Below, one piece after another: positions 51,131 through 64,000 of a DNA stretch of 64,000 nt; position 1 is the first letter of the stretch; each line of letters begins with the position of its first letter. Source of the stretch: Prunella strophiata (taxonomy: Eukaryota > Chordata > Aves > Passeriformes > Prunellidae). The DNA lies in NCBI GenBank assembly GCA_036583965.1, contig JAZBQD010000001.1, positions 25,516,597-25,580,596 on the forward strand. The letters are read 5' to 3'. The notes beneath the pieces were generated by a model that did not search any database, was not told the DNA's origin, and was given only the letters and a program-made list of their open reading frames with translations. The translations under genes and the position numbers were made by a program.

Positions 51131-52483
51131 CTGTTTCTCACACAACCAATGAATCACTCCACCAAAAAACTTCTTAGACAAGACAGGAAATAGATATATT
51201 TCACTTTGATATGGGATAACAGAAAGAAAATGTTTGATCTTCTCTGTGCACAGAATGTTCAACATGTATCCTGATGCAACAAAGATGAAGAGCTTTTAAA
51301 ATTATTTCCTTGATGGTCTTCACAATAAACATATGTCAGCTGCATTATCTAAATTTACTCTGTGTTGATTATAGTTATATGAAATTGTTCTTTGTTTTTC
51401 CTGAGAGCTGACCTGATTTAACAGCAGGGAGGCATTATATTTGCCAAATGGGAGACCCAGGTTCGGGAACAGATTTGATTTCCCAGGCTTCTTGCCAGAG
51501 AAAACCGAACATGTCATACAGGTAATTTATTTAGTCACAGTAGGGGAGGGAACAGAGAAGTGAGAACAGAGGGAAAGAACAGCAGAGCTGAGCCATAAAC
51601 CCCTGCAGAGATCACCAGCCAGCAAGCTTTGCTGTCACCAAGGGTGAGAGCAGCAAGCCACACGGGGCTGTAGAAGGAACAATTTACTTGCAAACCAGAC
51701 AGGAGACAAAAAACAAAGCCCTTTCTGATGGGAGGCTGCATTCGGAGAGTCACTTATTTGTGCAATTCAGAGCTGATCACTAGTTGTGTAACAAGGAAAA
51801 CCTTCAATCAGTGGCTGACACTAACCAAAAGCTGCTGTTTATTACAGCAGAAAGACCAGAGAGGCAACAGATCACAGCAAATGGGACCCCTTATCTCCCA
51901 GCACAGCCCACCAAACACAGCTGAAATATCTCAGCAAAGACCATTTCAGCTGAGGCATTTTCCCAGTGTTTTGCAGTTTGTGTACACGGGTTAGATTGAA
52001 GAATTAGTCAATATGCTTCCACATTCTGATATTTTTGTCAATTGATTATGTTCTGCCTGAAAGCATATGCTACTTAGTACGTGTGTACTCCTCTTGCCTC
52101 TGTTTTGAGATAGCAGGCAATAAAAACTGGAATGACTAAAGGAAAAAAAAAAAAAGGTTTCATGTTTTCTGAATTGCTTTCTTTAGTCAAATTACAGAAT
52201 GTGAAACAGAACATGTCATTCCTAATACAAGACTTTCATTATACAAAAATACAATGGATTCCAAGAAGTTCAACCTCTCCACAATTATTGCACTGAAGGG
52301 TGAGAATAAGCTTTGAGGACATAAAGAAGGAAAGTATTACTTTTTACATGAGTAACACAATGGGGAACAACAACAAACCAGGCTCCACTAAAAAACTCAT
52401 TACCTCTTAAGGCATCTCAAAATTCCTTAGCAAGGGAAAAATTAAGGATTACACAATCTTGGGAGAAAACTCTGGTGGACCAC

Positions 52484-52500
52484 TTTTTTTTTTTTTTTTT
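52484..52500. repeat. T17 homopolymer
   Basis: A pure T run in the upstream intron, with no associated element recognised. Confidence 0.95.
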
Positions 52501-53476
52501 AGTATTTCCCCCACATTCCTACAATTTCTTGCACAGAAAAGAGATGCAATTTTCTGTTTACCTTCACAGTAGCTATGGATTTGCAGCAACAATCAAATAT
52601 CCTTGACTCTGTGACTGAGTAAATGGCTAATTCTGTCTATCAGTTGCAGTTTCATAAGCATTCAAAAGAACCTGTGATTTTTGCATAAAAATTTCATAAC
52701 CCTGATCTTGATTTTCTTACAAGCTGAATACATTTGATTTGAAATGCTTTGGTCCACATCAAACTACCAACATAAGGGAAAGGGGAATCAAAACACCTTG
52801 AGAACGTCAGTAATCTTCAACTACTATAGTTATGGTAATATACATTTAATAGTCTTTTAACTAAAATGCTTCTATATTTATTTATGTTGCAGATACCTTT
52901 AATGCAAAGTTTTAAGAAATAAGGCCTTCAAAGTATTTGTTCCACACAGGAAAGGATAGAAATGTTCTGGTAATCTTGCCTGAGATTTGACTACTGTTTA
53001 AACAGAGACAGATATTAGTTTACTATGCTGAGAATTACTTTATCACCAAACTTCATTTTAAGATACCAACATCATACAGTAAAAAATGTGCAGTCTAAGA
53101 TGATGGAAACATGAACATCATCATACCTAAAGAATCTTCATTAATGTATTTGAGCCAATTAAATCATGTCATGGTGCTTGTTCAGTGTTTGCCTCCATCA
53201 ATAGAGCATCTCTCAAACTTATTCTTGGATTTCATTGAAGTTTCCCAAATTATTGATTAATCCTGTTGGTCATTGTTTGAGTGAAGCACCTCTCCTAACC
53301 TATTCTTTCGGAAATCTGTTTTCAGAGACCCCCTTTTACACATCTGCTTGACACTTTGCATCTTGAACTATTATTTCCATCACAGTGTTTCACAAGACAC
53401 AGCTTTCTTCTCCATCTATTGCCTCTAATTTTATTCTCATATCATAGCAATATATGCAAAGCTCTCTCATTCTGTG

Positions 53477-53514
53477 ACCCACATCTCTAACTCCAGACCA
53501 CATCTCTAACTCCA
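53477..53514. repeat. 19-bp tandem duplication
   Basis: 'cacatctctaactcca' occurs at 53480-53495 and again at 53499-53514, with the preceding 'acc' also shared. The copies are identical, which suggests a fairly recent replication-slippage event. Confidence 0.9.
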
Positions 53515-56500
53515 TTAAGACCACACTTAAGCCTGAAAAAGCAGCTATGAATTTTCAGACTTGGCATTGTCCACACAACCTTTTTCATCAGTGGGACCCC
53601 TCATGGCACATGGGACAATGCAAGACTTGTACTTTGCTGCAATCATCCTTCAGGTCTTGCATTTCTACCACTGCTTCCTGTACTTCCTAATTCTGAAGAG
53701 AGGTGCAGATGGCAAAATCCTGATTTGGCACCATCTTCATGGGCATATTTGCATTAAGAGCTTTATCTCAGATCTCTGTAATTAAATCCTCTCTCTCTCC
53801 AAACCACTGGGGATTAAAATACTCCAAGAGAAACTGTTATCTTGCTCCTGGCAATGTGACAACATGACCATCTCTCAGTCTCCCTTTCAGTGACTTCCTA
53901 GTATCAGAAAAGGGTAGAAACTTCTTCTTTGTTTCCTCCACTATCAACAGAGCAGCTGCCAGTGTCAATTTCAGTCCTAACAATATATCCACCTACTGGC
54001 ATTCACACTGCCTCTTCAAACTTCAATGTCTTTCTGTCTCTCACTTCTGGGCATCACCATCCTGCCCACTCTGAACACCCTCTCATATTTATTAAATCCT
54101 CTTGAAGTTTTTAGTTGAATATTTTTCTTTCTTTTTCAATTTGACTAACCCTTAGGAACTCTTTACTGCGCTGCAAATGAAGAATCATCCAAATCACAAA
54201 TACCTTGCATTTAAAACAAAAAAAAAATCACAGTCTGAAAATTGAGAGGCTCTTGCCTTTCTGCTTGGAAAGGTTTTCAAAGGAAGGAAGATAACTTCAG
54301 ACATGCTGTATTACTCTGCAATGAAGTGATTAACTAAGTTGGCACTTAAATGTCTGTGATTAGGTTTGAAATCCACCTTCCTGCTGAGACAAGGGGCTTC
54401 ATGCTTGCCTCAGTACTGCTTCCTCAGACAATCTGACAGCAAACTAATTTTTCACACTATTTATCTTTGGAAGTCTGAAGAACACAGCAGACTGTGTTCT
54501 GGGGAACAGAACACAAACTGGGGGAAACACCCAGTTTTGGGAATCTAAATCCTAATATTCCATGGGATTATCAAGGCCTGTAATATCTGATGAAAGTGCA
54601 TAGTTAGCAGATCCCAACTGAACTAGCAAGCAGATGCAGAATGTCATGTGCTATATACAAATTAACTATTGTATTATTCATGGGTATAAAATTCAATTAG
54701 CAATTTGGTTCATTAGTCAATTTCCAGATAAACAGAGATACATGCAAAATTTTGGGTTAAAAGACTAGAACAACCAGAAGTTAGGAGATAAAAATGTATC
54801 AGTTCAAAAAATTGTGTCTTGAATCAAGATGTAGGGTCTGTGGGAAACACGCCCACAGAGATATTCTCAAATTAAATGGAAAAAGTCCTTCTGGGAGGTT
54901 TGTTGGAGCACTGAAATGAGACAGACAAGACAATGATGCAAGGAAAAAGACTGCATCCACCAAGCAATATTCCAAACTTAAGAAGATAATGATTCTAATT
55001 CTTCCAGGTAAAGCCAAAATAACACAAACCACAGAAGGGTTTTCACACATATTTAAGCGAAAACCTGACTGGTTCTGCTGTAGTACATGAGAAACTTCCA
55101 TGAAGTTAGGGCACAGGCCCACAGCTAATTAAGTCATCCAGAAACATGGTAAAAGATTATTAGCTATCTACATCTTACTCCTCTTTAGGCCTCAAAAAGC
55201 CTTTAAAACTTACTGGTTTTGTGCAAAACCAGCTGATCAGGCAGAAAAAAATTATAGAATAATCTCATCTATATCACTGAGAATGCTTCTATTAAAAATA
55301 TTGATTTATACAAAGATTCACTCCTATTATTGTTGTATTAAAAACAACATTAAAATTAGTTATCTAAGCACTCACTGAAGCTCATGCTTCACTAAATGGG
55401 GTTTTCTGAAGAGTAATTTAAGTCTTGCTTCACATTTTATGATGTTTCTTACTCTTCAGCTTCTTTCCTTAACTGAGAAAGGCAATTCATAATGAATTTG
55501 CATCATTTGCACTTAATGACATGCTATGCAGTTGTTCTCCCTTTGGATACTCAGCAATAAACTTATTTTGTTTCATTTTTGTAGGCTTTTACTTACCCTT
55601 TATGTTCTATACTTACATTTGTTTCTACAAATAACAAAGAATTTATTATTTGTATTAGGAAATCCACACAGAGCTATAGTTACTTGTCACATAATGACTG
55701 ATAATACAGAGAAAATATAACAAAGGTAGACAGCAAAAACCTTTCATGCAGCACTTTTATTGCTGTATCACCTTATACGTAGAAAGGATGGAAATTTCCT
55801 ACTCCATTATCAAAACAAAATACATCTTAGAACTGAAAAGAAAATTCACAATTTCTCCTCTGTGGTTTGATCTACAAAAACAAAATTATCAAGCCAACCA
55901 AAACCCCAAAGTACCTCAACTTAGGTGTGCCCATTTTTGGATAAGATATTTGAGAACAATAAATATTCCCTCCTTCCTCTTCTTTTCTGAGAAAGGGCAG
56001 GACAGGTGTACCAGTACATTCACACATTAGTGTGTGCACATAAGAGTTCACATAAACATTACATCAGAATACCTCTGACAAAGCAGCACCTGAAGAACAT
56101 CTCAACAGCAAGGAAAGCATGAAGATTTTTAAATGTTTACCAAAAAAAGTGGGAAAATTGCTTCTAAATGTCATCTCCCTATTTTTGGGCAGTCTTTGTA
56201 CTGTTTTTCCATTATTCAAGGAGGAGGAATAAGGGAATAAGGTGCTGGTGTCAGCAGCTGGCTCCATCCCTCCAGGCTCAGGGCACTAACAGGGGCCTTG
56301 TCACTGCTCAGTGACATCAACTGCTCCAGAGAAGCGTTTTTTACATCTTCAGCTTCCTTCCAACTCTATGTTTTACAACTTAATGTCTTGGGGGCCAATT
56401 CTCAGCATGTATAAACTCTCAGAGCTCCCCTGGCACAACCAGAAGTGTCCTTTAGATGTAAATAATTGCCACTGTGCCTTGTTTGCTCCATTACCCCCTT

Positions 56501-59500
56501 GGCTCAGCATTTTCAGTACATTCTCATTGATGGCTGGCACACACACAGCTTTTGGTACAAAGGCTGCAAAAATGCTTTCATTTCATAGACCTATGATGAA
56601 CACCAAAACTGCAGATACCCTTTCCCTAGCGTTCACATTAACTGCAACAATTGGAGATTTAAAGAACTATCACTGGAAAGGCAAACCAAAAAGCCATTTC
56701 TGTACAGGACAATATTCTTTGTGTCAGTACTAACCCACTAAACCACTAACTGCCATCCTTGAAAAATTAACCAGGAGCACAAAGAGGAGCAGTCTAGACC
56801 ATTCTTCTGTTTGCATTTATGCAGACAAAGAAATTATTCCAAAATGGCAAGTAATATACAACAGAAAATAAAAACAATGATCAAAACTAGAGTTGTGGCT
56901 TTCATTTAATTTATGGGAATGTATTAATAACTCCCTTCACTCTTTGATGGTCAAAATAAAACACCAAGCACAAGTAACACTGCTCTACTGACAATGCAGT
57001 TTAGTTTCTGCACAACTGAGTGATGCCATCAAGTGGTCAACAAATACACCAGTTGTTTTCCAAGTAAGGTTTTTGGGTTAATCTTCATTGAACACACTGC
57101 ATTTTGTGTGGAAAAGCTACTGCCATGAAATCAGCAAAAAGCACACTCCACTGATAAAAGTGCATCAGTTGAGAGCACTAGTGACAGATAAGACATGGCC
57201 TTGTTTTTCCAAAAGACAGCTCTGACACTGCTCTCTAGCTCCTCCTGAGAAGCTGAGAGTCTGAGAGTACAAATAGTCTTCTAACTGCTTTAGAGTTGAT
57301 TTTTGCTATTGGTTTTGCAGTTGGGTGGATCTAGAAGACCTACACCAGAAAAGACTGCATAATGTAGGCATTAAAAGTATTTACATTTTCTTTAAGACAA
57401 TTTAGCATTGTGAGTGGTTAAAGATGTGCAACATCTCAGAATTTAAAGCTTCTCCAGTTTTCTCAATTAATAATAAAAAGATCCTTAAAGCAGCTAAATA
57501 GAAATTCAATGGTACAGAAATTCTGCAGAATAACTGTGCTTCTGTTTTCTCAACAAAATGTATCTCCATTAGTGAAGACTTGCTCTTGGAATTGTAGTTT
57601 GGCATGATTAAAAATATGAATAAGCATTTCTGGTAATTTTGAATAGTGCATGGTTATACAGAACTACACATTAATCACAATGGCACCAATACTATTTTAA
57701 GGCATTAGGTGGAACTGAATCAGCTTGGATTTTTTTTTTTTCTTTTTCCCCTTCAACACTAGTTCTGAGGTAGAATTAACTGCAAACCATCTCAATTATT
57801 CACGGAACATAACTGCTTTTCTGAACACTGCATATTTGATCTCTGTTCTTTGTAAGTTCTTCAATAATTATGTTTTCTTTTGCCCTTCAACACAGAATGA
57901 GCTGCACTTTCTCACCCCCTGCTTTTTTCACCCGCCTTTCATGACAAATCAATGACACAGAAGTATTTTTTACACCCTCGTTAGCATTCTGCAGGGATGC
58001 CTGACTTTGTTGCCTCCTTTGGGAGTATTTTACTTGTACATGCTGAGTATTATTTCAATGTCAGTGTGGCTCAGGCTCAGATGGAGCACACACAAAAGGA
58101 AAACACTCTTCTGCCATCTACAAAAAGCTGTCAAACACAGCGATTCCAGATAAGCTGATAAAACCTCCCATTCTTTGGTACTGAGGAGCACATTTGGATT
58201 TGGAGCAGCATTGACAGCCAAGGAACACTCTAGCCCTGCCTGCCTGTCTAAAGATACCTCTGCACAAATAGGGCCAAGAGAAACCTCCCTTTGGGGAGAG
58301 GCTTAAACTCTTCCCCTTTGCATCACACCTTAAGCTGAAAGCAGGAGGGATGAGCATCAGCCCAAGCCTCCTCAACACTGCTTCTGCACTACCTACAAAA
58401 GATTCCTGCTGTTTCCCAGCACATTAGGAACACGTGCCACTCACTGCACACTCCCACTCCCGTAGACATTTTAAGCAAACCAAAACACTGACGCATGATC
58501 TCCTTTCCAATCTGCCATTGTGCTCACTAAAGCTCCTACTTGAAAACAACAAAGTCAAATAACCCCAAGCATTGCTCCAAAGGGGCACTTGACACCTCAG
58601 ACTTTAAGGAGGACTCTGGGGCACACATAATGCTGTCAGGGCACTGCTGTGTTACCACAAGCAGAATGATATAAAGCTCAAGGTAAGTTCACAAGGGCTA
58701 CACCATTATCTCATGCACAGACAGCAAGTTCCATACCCCAACAAGCAGCTCCAGAAATGCACAGCCCTAAAACCTATCCTTATGGTCCCATCTTACGATT
58801 TTCCCCCTCCCACAGCTGTTACTTCTACCAGCAAAGGGGACAGCAATATTACATAAGGCAGAGGAGACACCAGAAATCTTCACACAGCCAGGGAAGCACA
58901 GCCATGGTGAAGGAGCCCACTTATCCAAACAGCATTCATTTATTTATGCCAACTGCTGAAAGACTTGTAGTGTTTATGAATCTGGTTGTGACTCAGGACA
59001 TATTTATAGCACATATTTATCGACAAGCTTTAGGGGTTGATCTATTGAAAGATCTCTGCAATGTATCACATACTTACAACTGCATTCAAAGATTATGCAA
59101 ATATCCCAAGCCTAGCAACAGTCTAAAGCTGCTATGTCATTTTCTAAAATCAACTTTAAAAGGAACACTTTCTCCTTTCCTCACTCACGAAAGACACAAC
59201 AAATGCCAAAATTATTTTTGCTCATTACTAAGGAAAGGTTCCTGTCCTCACTCAGCACTAGTATTTGTGATGTGAAAACCACTTTGCTGGCAGATCTCAA
59301 ATCCCCCATGGCCATCCAGTGCTATAAACAGGGTAGCATTAAAACACTGCAAATCTGCATTCTCCAGTTTTCCTTTTAGCAGTTGCCACTGAATAACTTC
59401 TGACACCACACATAACTTTTTTAACACCTACTAAAGCTACTTTAAATTATTGGAGTATTACTCTGAATTTCTCTCTCCCCTTCAGCTCTGCATGAGACAA

Positions 59501-59772
59501 ATCAGGGGAAAACACCAAAATTCACAAATTGTCAGGAGTTCTCATCTGAATACATGAAATTAGTTGTTCAAATGTGTTTTAACACCTGGTAGTTCCCACT
59601 GTGAACCTAAGGGCAGATTTTCCAAAAGTATCAACATTTACACACTTCCTTACCAGAGGCTGCTGCAAGACCAGGCCTCTTATTTTGATGTTTAATGAGA
59701 CCTGACCTCTTCAAAGTTTTTCTCATTTTCAACCAGACCCTTTTTTTTTTTTAAACTATGTCACCCTCTGTC

Positions 59773-59810
59773 TCTGGGGATAAACAGGTATTACACTGGG
59801 GATAACCAGG
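59773..59810. repeat. Short imperfect direct repeat
   Basis: 'ctggggataaacagg' is followed by 'ctggggataaccagg' about 21 bases later, with one mismatch. Confidence 0.8.
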
Positions 59811-60104
59811 CTTACCTCAAACCAACAGAAATGAAGAATTACTTAATATTATATTATTAAAAATGTTTTAAAAATCAGCCTAAATACAACTTGCACCTAA
59901 GGTTTCTCTCTACATGAAAGTCACTGTATGGTAGACACTATACTACTAGATTCTCAGACTACTCTAGAGGAAGCCACAGAGAAAAGATCTGCTTTTAAAA
60001 CACCTCACATCCCACAGGAAGATATTGCTTCTCCTAAAGGCTCTACTTTCAGCTGTTGTACAATTCCTTCAACTGCACCTGATTTCAGTAACCAGTAACT
60101 ACAT

Positions 60105-60129
60105 TATATATATACTATATATATATATT
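60105..60129. repeat. TA dinucleotide tract
   Basis: An interrupted (TA)n microsatellite with a single C interruption ('atatatatactatatatata'). Confidence 0.9.
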
Positions 60130-60728
60130 GTCAAAGTGCATAGATAATACAGGATAACTCAAGCCCTGGGGCATGATCTACACAGAAATATCATATTACA
60201 CATTCTTATTAGGTGCTACTTAGGCTTTATTACTAAGAATGCTTAACTGGCTGTTATGTTTTATGTTTGTGCTCATATAATCTCATTATATACCACCTTC
60301 AGGTAGCTTTCCTTACTCACAGACTAAAACCAAAACAGTTTTGTCCCTGTCTCCCTACCACTGCATTTGAATGTATTCTACAGAAGACCAAGAGAGTTAC
60401 AACTGCACTGTGGTCAAAACAGACAATTACTAAAGTAAGGAAGGAATTCAATATTGCACCTTCCTGAATCTGTTTCTACAGGGCTTTATAACACCAATAA
60501 CTAGTGCTTGTGCAGAGAGTTAAACACAGATGGAAGGAAAATGCTTAAACTGACAAGATAAACCTCATAACAAAGAAGCTAGTGCCTAATTTCAAGCTGG
60601 GCACACAGAGAGATTGGTTTAAGGAAAGAAAAAGATGCACCTCAAATCTTGAAACAGAAGGAGTAGGTCAAAGAAGGTTCCTGCTTTCAAATAGCAATTT
60701 TTTTTACCAGTTAAAAAAAAATATGTGG

Positions 60729-60770
60729 CTTATTAGAAAGAAATTCTAAAAAAATAGAATTTCTAATAAG
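60729..60770. repeat. Imperfect inverted repeat (hairpin)
   Basis: The right arm 'tagaatttctaataag' (60755-60770) is the reverse complement of the left arm (60729-60748) apart from an extra 4 bases in the left arm. The loop is six A's. No terminal-repeat element around it is recognised. Confidence 0.85.
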
Positions 60771-60900
60771 AGAAACCAGTAGAAATGAGGAATTTTTTGT
60801 TTGTAGGTCACCAGCTTCTCACTAAAGACATTCATTATTGGATCATACAGATTTTCTGAAAACATCTATTATGACTGCATGCTAAAGTCATAAACCAAGT

Positions 60901-60917
60901 AAAAAAAAAAAAAAAAA
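60901..60917. repeat. A17 homopolymer
   Basis: An A run followed by 'taaaatg', with no associated element recognised. Confidence 0.9.
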
Positions 60918-62030
60918 TAAAATGTTAGAAAGCCACAACATCTAGAGCCTTCTTGCAATACTCACACTGTCCCAAGCATTAGGGAATTTTACTGTGAGAA
61001 ACACTCAAATCCTAGACTGACAAAAATCAAGTTACAGTAGGATGCCACAGACAGCGCAGTGTCAGCTTGAGAGCCTGGACATACTGACAAAAATCATGGT
61101 ATTCCCTGCAGGGCTGAAGTGGGCTTTCTTCAGTCATTGTATGACTGTTATACTCTGATTTCTTCTCTTTTTATTGCATGACATCTTTATAAAATCACTG
61201 TCTTGCCCAGAACATATGCTATATACACCAGCTAAATTGTCACATTATTCACAGCATCTATTCTTTTCTCATAATGACTGAATTGTTTTCTTAAAGCAAC
61301 CTGACTATAAGGTACAGGGCTGCAGGGAATCACTACCCAGGCCTGGCAGGACATTACCCTCTTGTCTGACTGATAATAACCTGCACAATTGACACTGTGG
61401 GACTTTTAAAGTTTCCCAAATCTCTCCAGAAGTGAGGCACTGCCTTCTGAAGTTAAATCCCTAGACACATCATAAGGTACAGCCCTGAGAGCTCTAACAC
61501 TGTAGCCTGGTTCTGCAGACTCAATGGTTACTGTTAGCTATCCAACCTTCCCAATTGACTTCAAACAACCATCTCCCAAAGATCCAATTTCATGAGCATT
61601 AGGCAGAACATTTGTTCAAAGATCTCTATCTAAATACATACTACAGAGGTAGGAAACACCTTGCCCCTCCCCACATCACCTAAGGTGAGTTCTACACACC
61701 TCCTCAGTATTTTCTACAGCATTAATGATGCATGCAGTACTATGAACCACTAGTATTTTGGACCTGATTCATCTCAGTAACTAACTACTATGAAATCCAA
61801 TTAATTTATTTCCTCACAGGCTGAAACTACTTTGTGCAACCAGGAAAACTACCTCCTGGATAGACATGACAGCTGATTTCTCAGGGGGGCTTTTGTCACA
61901 GAGGGTCTTCATTTTCATGTGGTAAGAATATTTTGATGTAGTCTAAATCTACATCTTGAGACTGTCTGTCTGTCAGACAATGACCTTGCACATTTACTAG
62001 TCTCAGAAACTCCATGGAGACCACTCTTAT

Positions 62031-62054
62031 TTATATACATATATATATATATAT
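62031..62054. repeat. TA dinucleotide tract
   Basis: An interrupted (TA)n microsatellite preceded by 'ttatatac'. Confidence 0.9.
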
Positions 62055-62289
62055 TTAGACTGACAACCATTTCTCAGTTCTACAAGAGAAAAGTGCTGGG
62101 TTTTTTTTTACAGTAACAGGTTTCCTTAGCTGTAGAGCCCAAGGCACAATATGTTATCCTTGGCCACAGCACCAACAGAAGGTGTTAATGAAGCCCAAGA
62201 CTGAAGCAGGGTTAAAGTTTGGAGGAAGTCTGGCTCCTTCTTGTACACTTTAGACAACTACATCTAGGTGTAACAAAGGCAAATTCAGA

Positions 62290-62560
62290 TGCTCCTTCCT
62301 CACAGCCCTCTCCTAGAGCAGGGTGGCTGCACATACCAGACACAGGCTGAACACCCTGGAGACCAAGGCCAGCATCCACCACAGGGACAAATTGCTTCCT
62401 CTGTTCCCTGAGCTACAGGCAAGCACAGCAAGGTGTTAAAGTGAGCTGCAGGGTCAGACCCTGCTGAGCAGGACAGACATTGCTCTGTACATTTAGGCCT
62501 TCCACCACACAGAACCTGGGCTATTAGAGAAAAGCATTTTTTCTCACTTCCACTGAAGTC
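62290..62560. other. GC-richer patch, no gene recognised
   Basis: A minus-strand frame of 104 codons, rich in Cys, spans this patch. It has no recognised domain and no start or splice context that would support a gene. Confidence 0.3.
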
Positions 62561-63049
62561 CCTTTCCAGTCTAAAAGACATTTCTGTGCAATGTAGCAAA
62601 AGGCAACATCTCACTTAAGACTTTGCCAATTTCCTTGGTCCTCTGTGCATGCAGGAGACTGCAGTGTCTTATGTTAGGAAAAGCACTTGCTTATGTTAAG
62701 AAGAGGGGGTTCTAAATGGCAGAAATGCCTATCATTTTTTCCCCAGTTTAATGATACATTTGATTAACTGCACTGACCTAATCAGGTAACTCACAGGACT
62801 TCAGTGTCTTTGAACATCAAAACTGAATATAAAGGTTTTTGTGAGCAATGACCAAATACATCAGCTAAACTGTCAGAAAGACTAAAAAAATAGAATGATA
62901 AGTAACATTCAATTTGTAGACGTGTTTTAGAACACAGAAATGCATAATGAAAAGAAAGGCAGTGTTTTCTACCAGTGCTCTCAAGACACTTATCTATTCT
63001 GCACTAACGAAACCAACTTTCACATTTTGTGAACATACCCTTTCTAATA

Positions 63050-63720
63050 TTCAGCACAAGACATGCAGAACCCAACCAGCTGAACTGCAGCAAGGCCCAG
63101 GAGCTGACACAGACTCCTGAGAGGGACCTGGGTGCACACAGAGTCCCATGAGACAAGCAGCTAAAACATCTCTTTGTATCCCACAAGGTGCTGATGCACT
63201 AGGAAGCAAATGTGACCCAAAAAGGGCAGGTATTTTGAAGTGACAAGTTTCTTGCCCACTGACCCTTGCTGAAGTCATGGAAGTATAAAGCTCCACAAAG
63301 CAAAAGGTCAAGCACAAGAAGTTTCATATGAAGAACACATGAAACTAGGTTTTAAACAAAGGTTAAACAATTAAACCTTGACATTTCAATTCAGGTAATG
63401 CCTTTTTTTAAATTTTACAATCTAAACACTTGGTGAGGGGGGAAAGAAACAAAAATGCATTTTTTTAATACAAAAACTGAAAAGCAGCTGAAGTTCAACA
63501 CACCAGCCACTCCTCCCACCACCACCACCTCCCATTGCTGCCTCCCCACTTCCCTCATGACAGGACTCAGGCTCTGACCCACATTTACCATCACCCTGAG
63601 TAGGAGAGCCCAGCCCTCAGCTACAGTTAAATAACCAGTGCCCTCACCTGACACTTCCTATGCCCATGTGCAACTTCACCCCACAAGAGAGTCACATTTC
63701 CCAAGGGTCTGAAAGCCAAA
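63050..63720. other. GC-richer patch with a CCA-rich stretch, no gene recognised
   Basis: Contains 'cctcccaccaccaccacctccc' type sequence at about 63512-63533 and several short chance frames. No repeat family is recognised. Confidence 0.3.
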
Positions 63721-64000
63721 AAAATTTGGCTACTGATTGGTCTCTATAAGCTGCACTTGGGGTGAGCAGCAGCTGGCAACTTCTTGCTTCAGCTCTTTGC
63801 TATGAGGAGTCTGAGCTCTCAAGGGCAAGTCATACAAAGCCTCCAGCATGAAGCTCTCCTGTACACCTTGGGTGCATGCCAGCTGAGATGGAGACTTGAA
63901 TCATGTCGAACACAATCCCCAATTTCCATCCCTCAGAAACCCTAACCAAGAGTGATAGACTTTCTCCTTCACCAGGAATGCCAGTGTTTGTTAAGAGTGG

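Larger units (their letters stand above)
49572..64000 (-). other. GRID1: GRID1 intron upstream of the exon (probably intron 2), partial
   Basis: These 14.4 kb lie 5' of the exon on the transcribed strand and run off the window. No exon with the expected preceding coding content is visible, and no open frame here resembles a known protein. The block holds a GC-rich patch at 50.3-50.95 kb, an AT-rich tract near 51.06 kb, a T17 run at 52484, a 19-base tandem duplication at 53477, TA tracts at 60105 and 62031, a hairpin at 60729, an A17 run at 60901 and GC-rich patches at 62.3 and 63.1-63.7 kb. In mammals miR-346 lies in a GRID1 intron, but nothing matching its mature sequence is seen here. Confidence 0.8.

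Noticed and set aside
58757..59275. 172-codon plus-strand open frame, the longest in the window
   Set aside because: No recognisable motif, signal peptide or splice context. It lies in intron on the strand opposite the gene and looks like a chance frame.
49572..64000. Possible miR-346, which sits in a GRID1 intron in mammals
   Set aside because: No stretch on either strand resembles the mature miR-346 sequence as I recall it. 'ccctgcctgcctgtct' near 58235 is only a superficial similarity.
1..64000. A novel operon, CRISPR array, phage or integrated viral system
   Set aside because: The sequence is vertebrate intron with a spliced receptor exon and CR1 LINEs. No direct-repeat arrays with spacers, no clustered genes and no retroviral LTR or gene motifs were seen.

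Overview
The window looks like avian nuclear DNA, most likely from a neognath bird. It is AT-rich and almost free of CpG. It has few transposable elements, and the two clear ones are 5'-truncated CR1 LINEs with bird-type 3' ends. The only protein-coding sequence I can defend is one internal exon on the minus strand (49287-49571). It encodes part of the amino-terminal domain of an ionotropic glutamate receptor delta subunit. The residues fit GRID1 (GluD1) better than GRID2, and by position in the protein it is probably coding exon 3.

Layout: on the minus strand the gene runs from high to low coordinates. Positions 49572-64000 are the intron before the exon (probably intron 2, at least 14.4 kb of it). 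Positions 1-49286 are the intron after it (probably intron 3, at least 49.3 kb of it). GRID1 is known in vertebrates for very large introns, so a 64 kb window holding one exon is expected. Neither the preceding exon nor the following one is visible.

The introns hold a CR1 3' end at about 30080-30344 and a CR1 fossil at about 41060-41450. The second still encodes a frameshifted relic of the ORF2 C-terminus. A doubtful third CR1 tail lies near 7865-7995. There are also long A/T homopolymers, TA and CA-like low-complexity tracts, small tandem duplications, two notable inverted repeats, several GC-rich patches without a recognisable gene, and two good matches to the RFX X-box (9190-9203 and 49075-49087). 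The plus strand shows more C than G in most places sampled, which agrees with transcription of the minus strand across the window.

I found no rRNA, tRNA, CRISPR, prokaryotic or viral gene, and no sign of a novel multi-gene system. The many open frames of 60-172 codons look like chance frames in intron sequence. The most useful leads are the X-box near the exon, the CpG-rich exon itself, and the X-box/CpG cluster near 9.2 kb.
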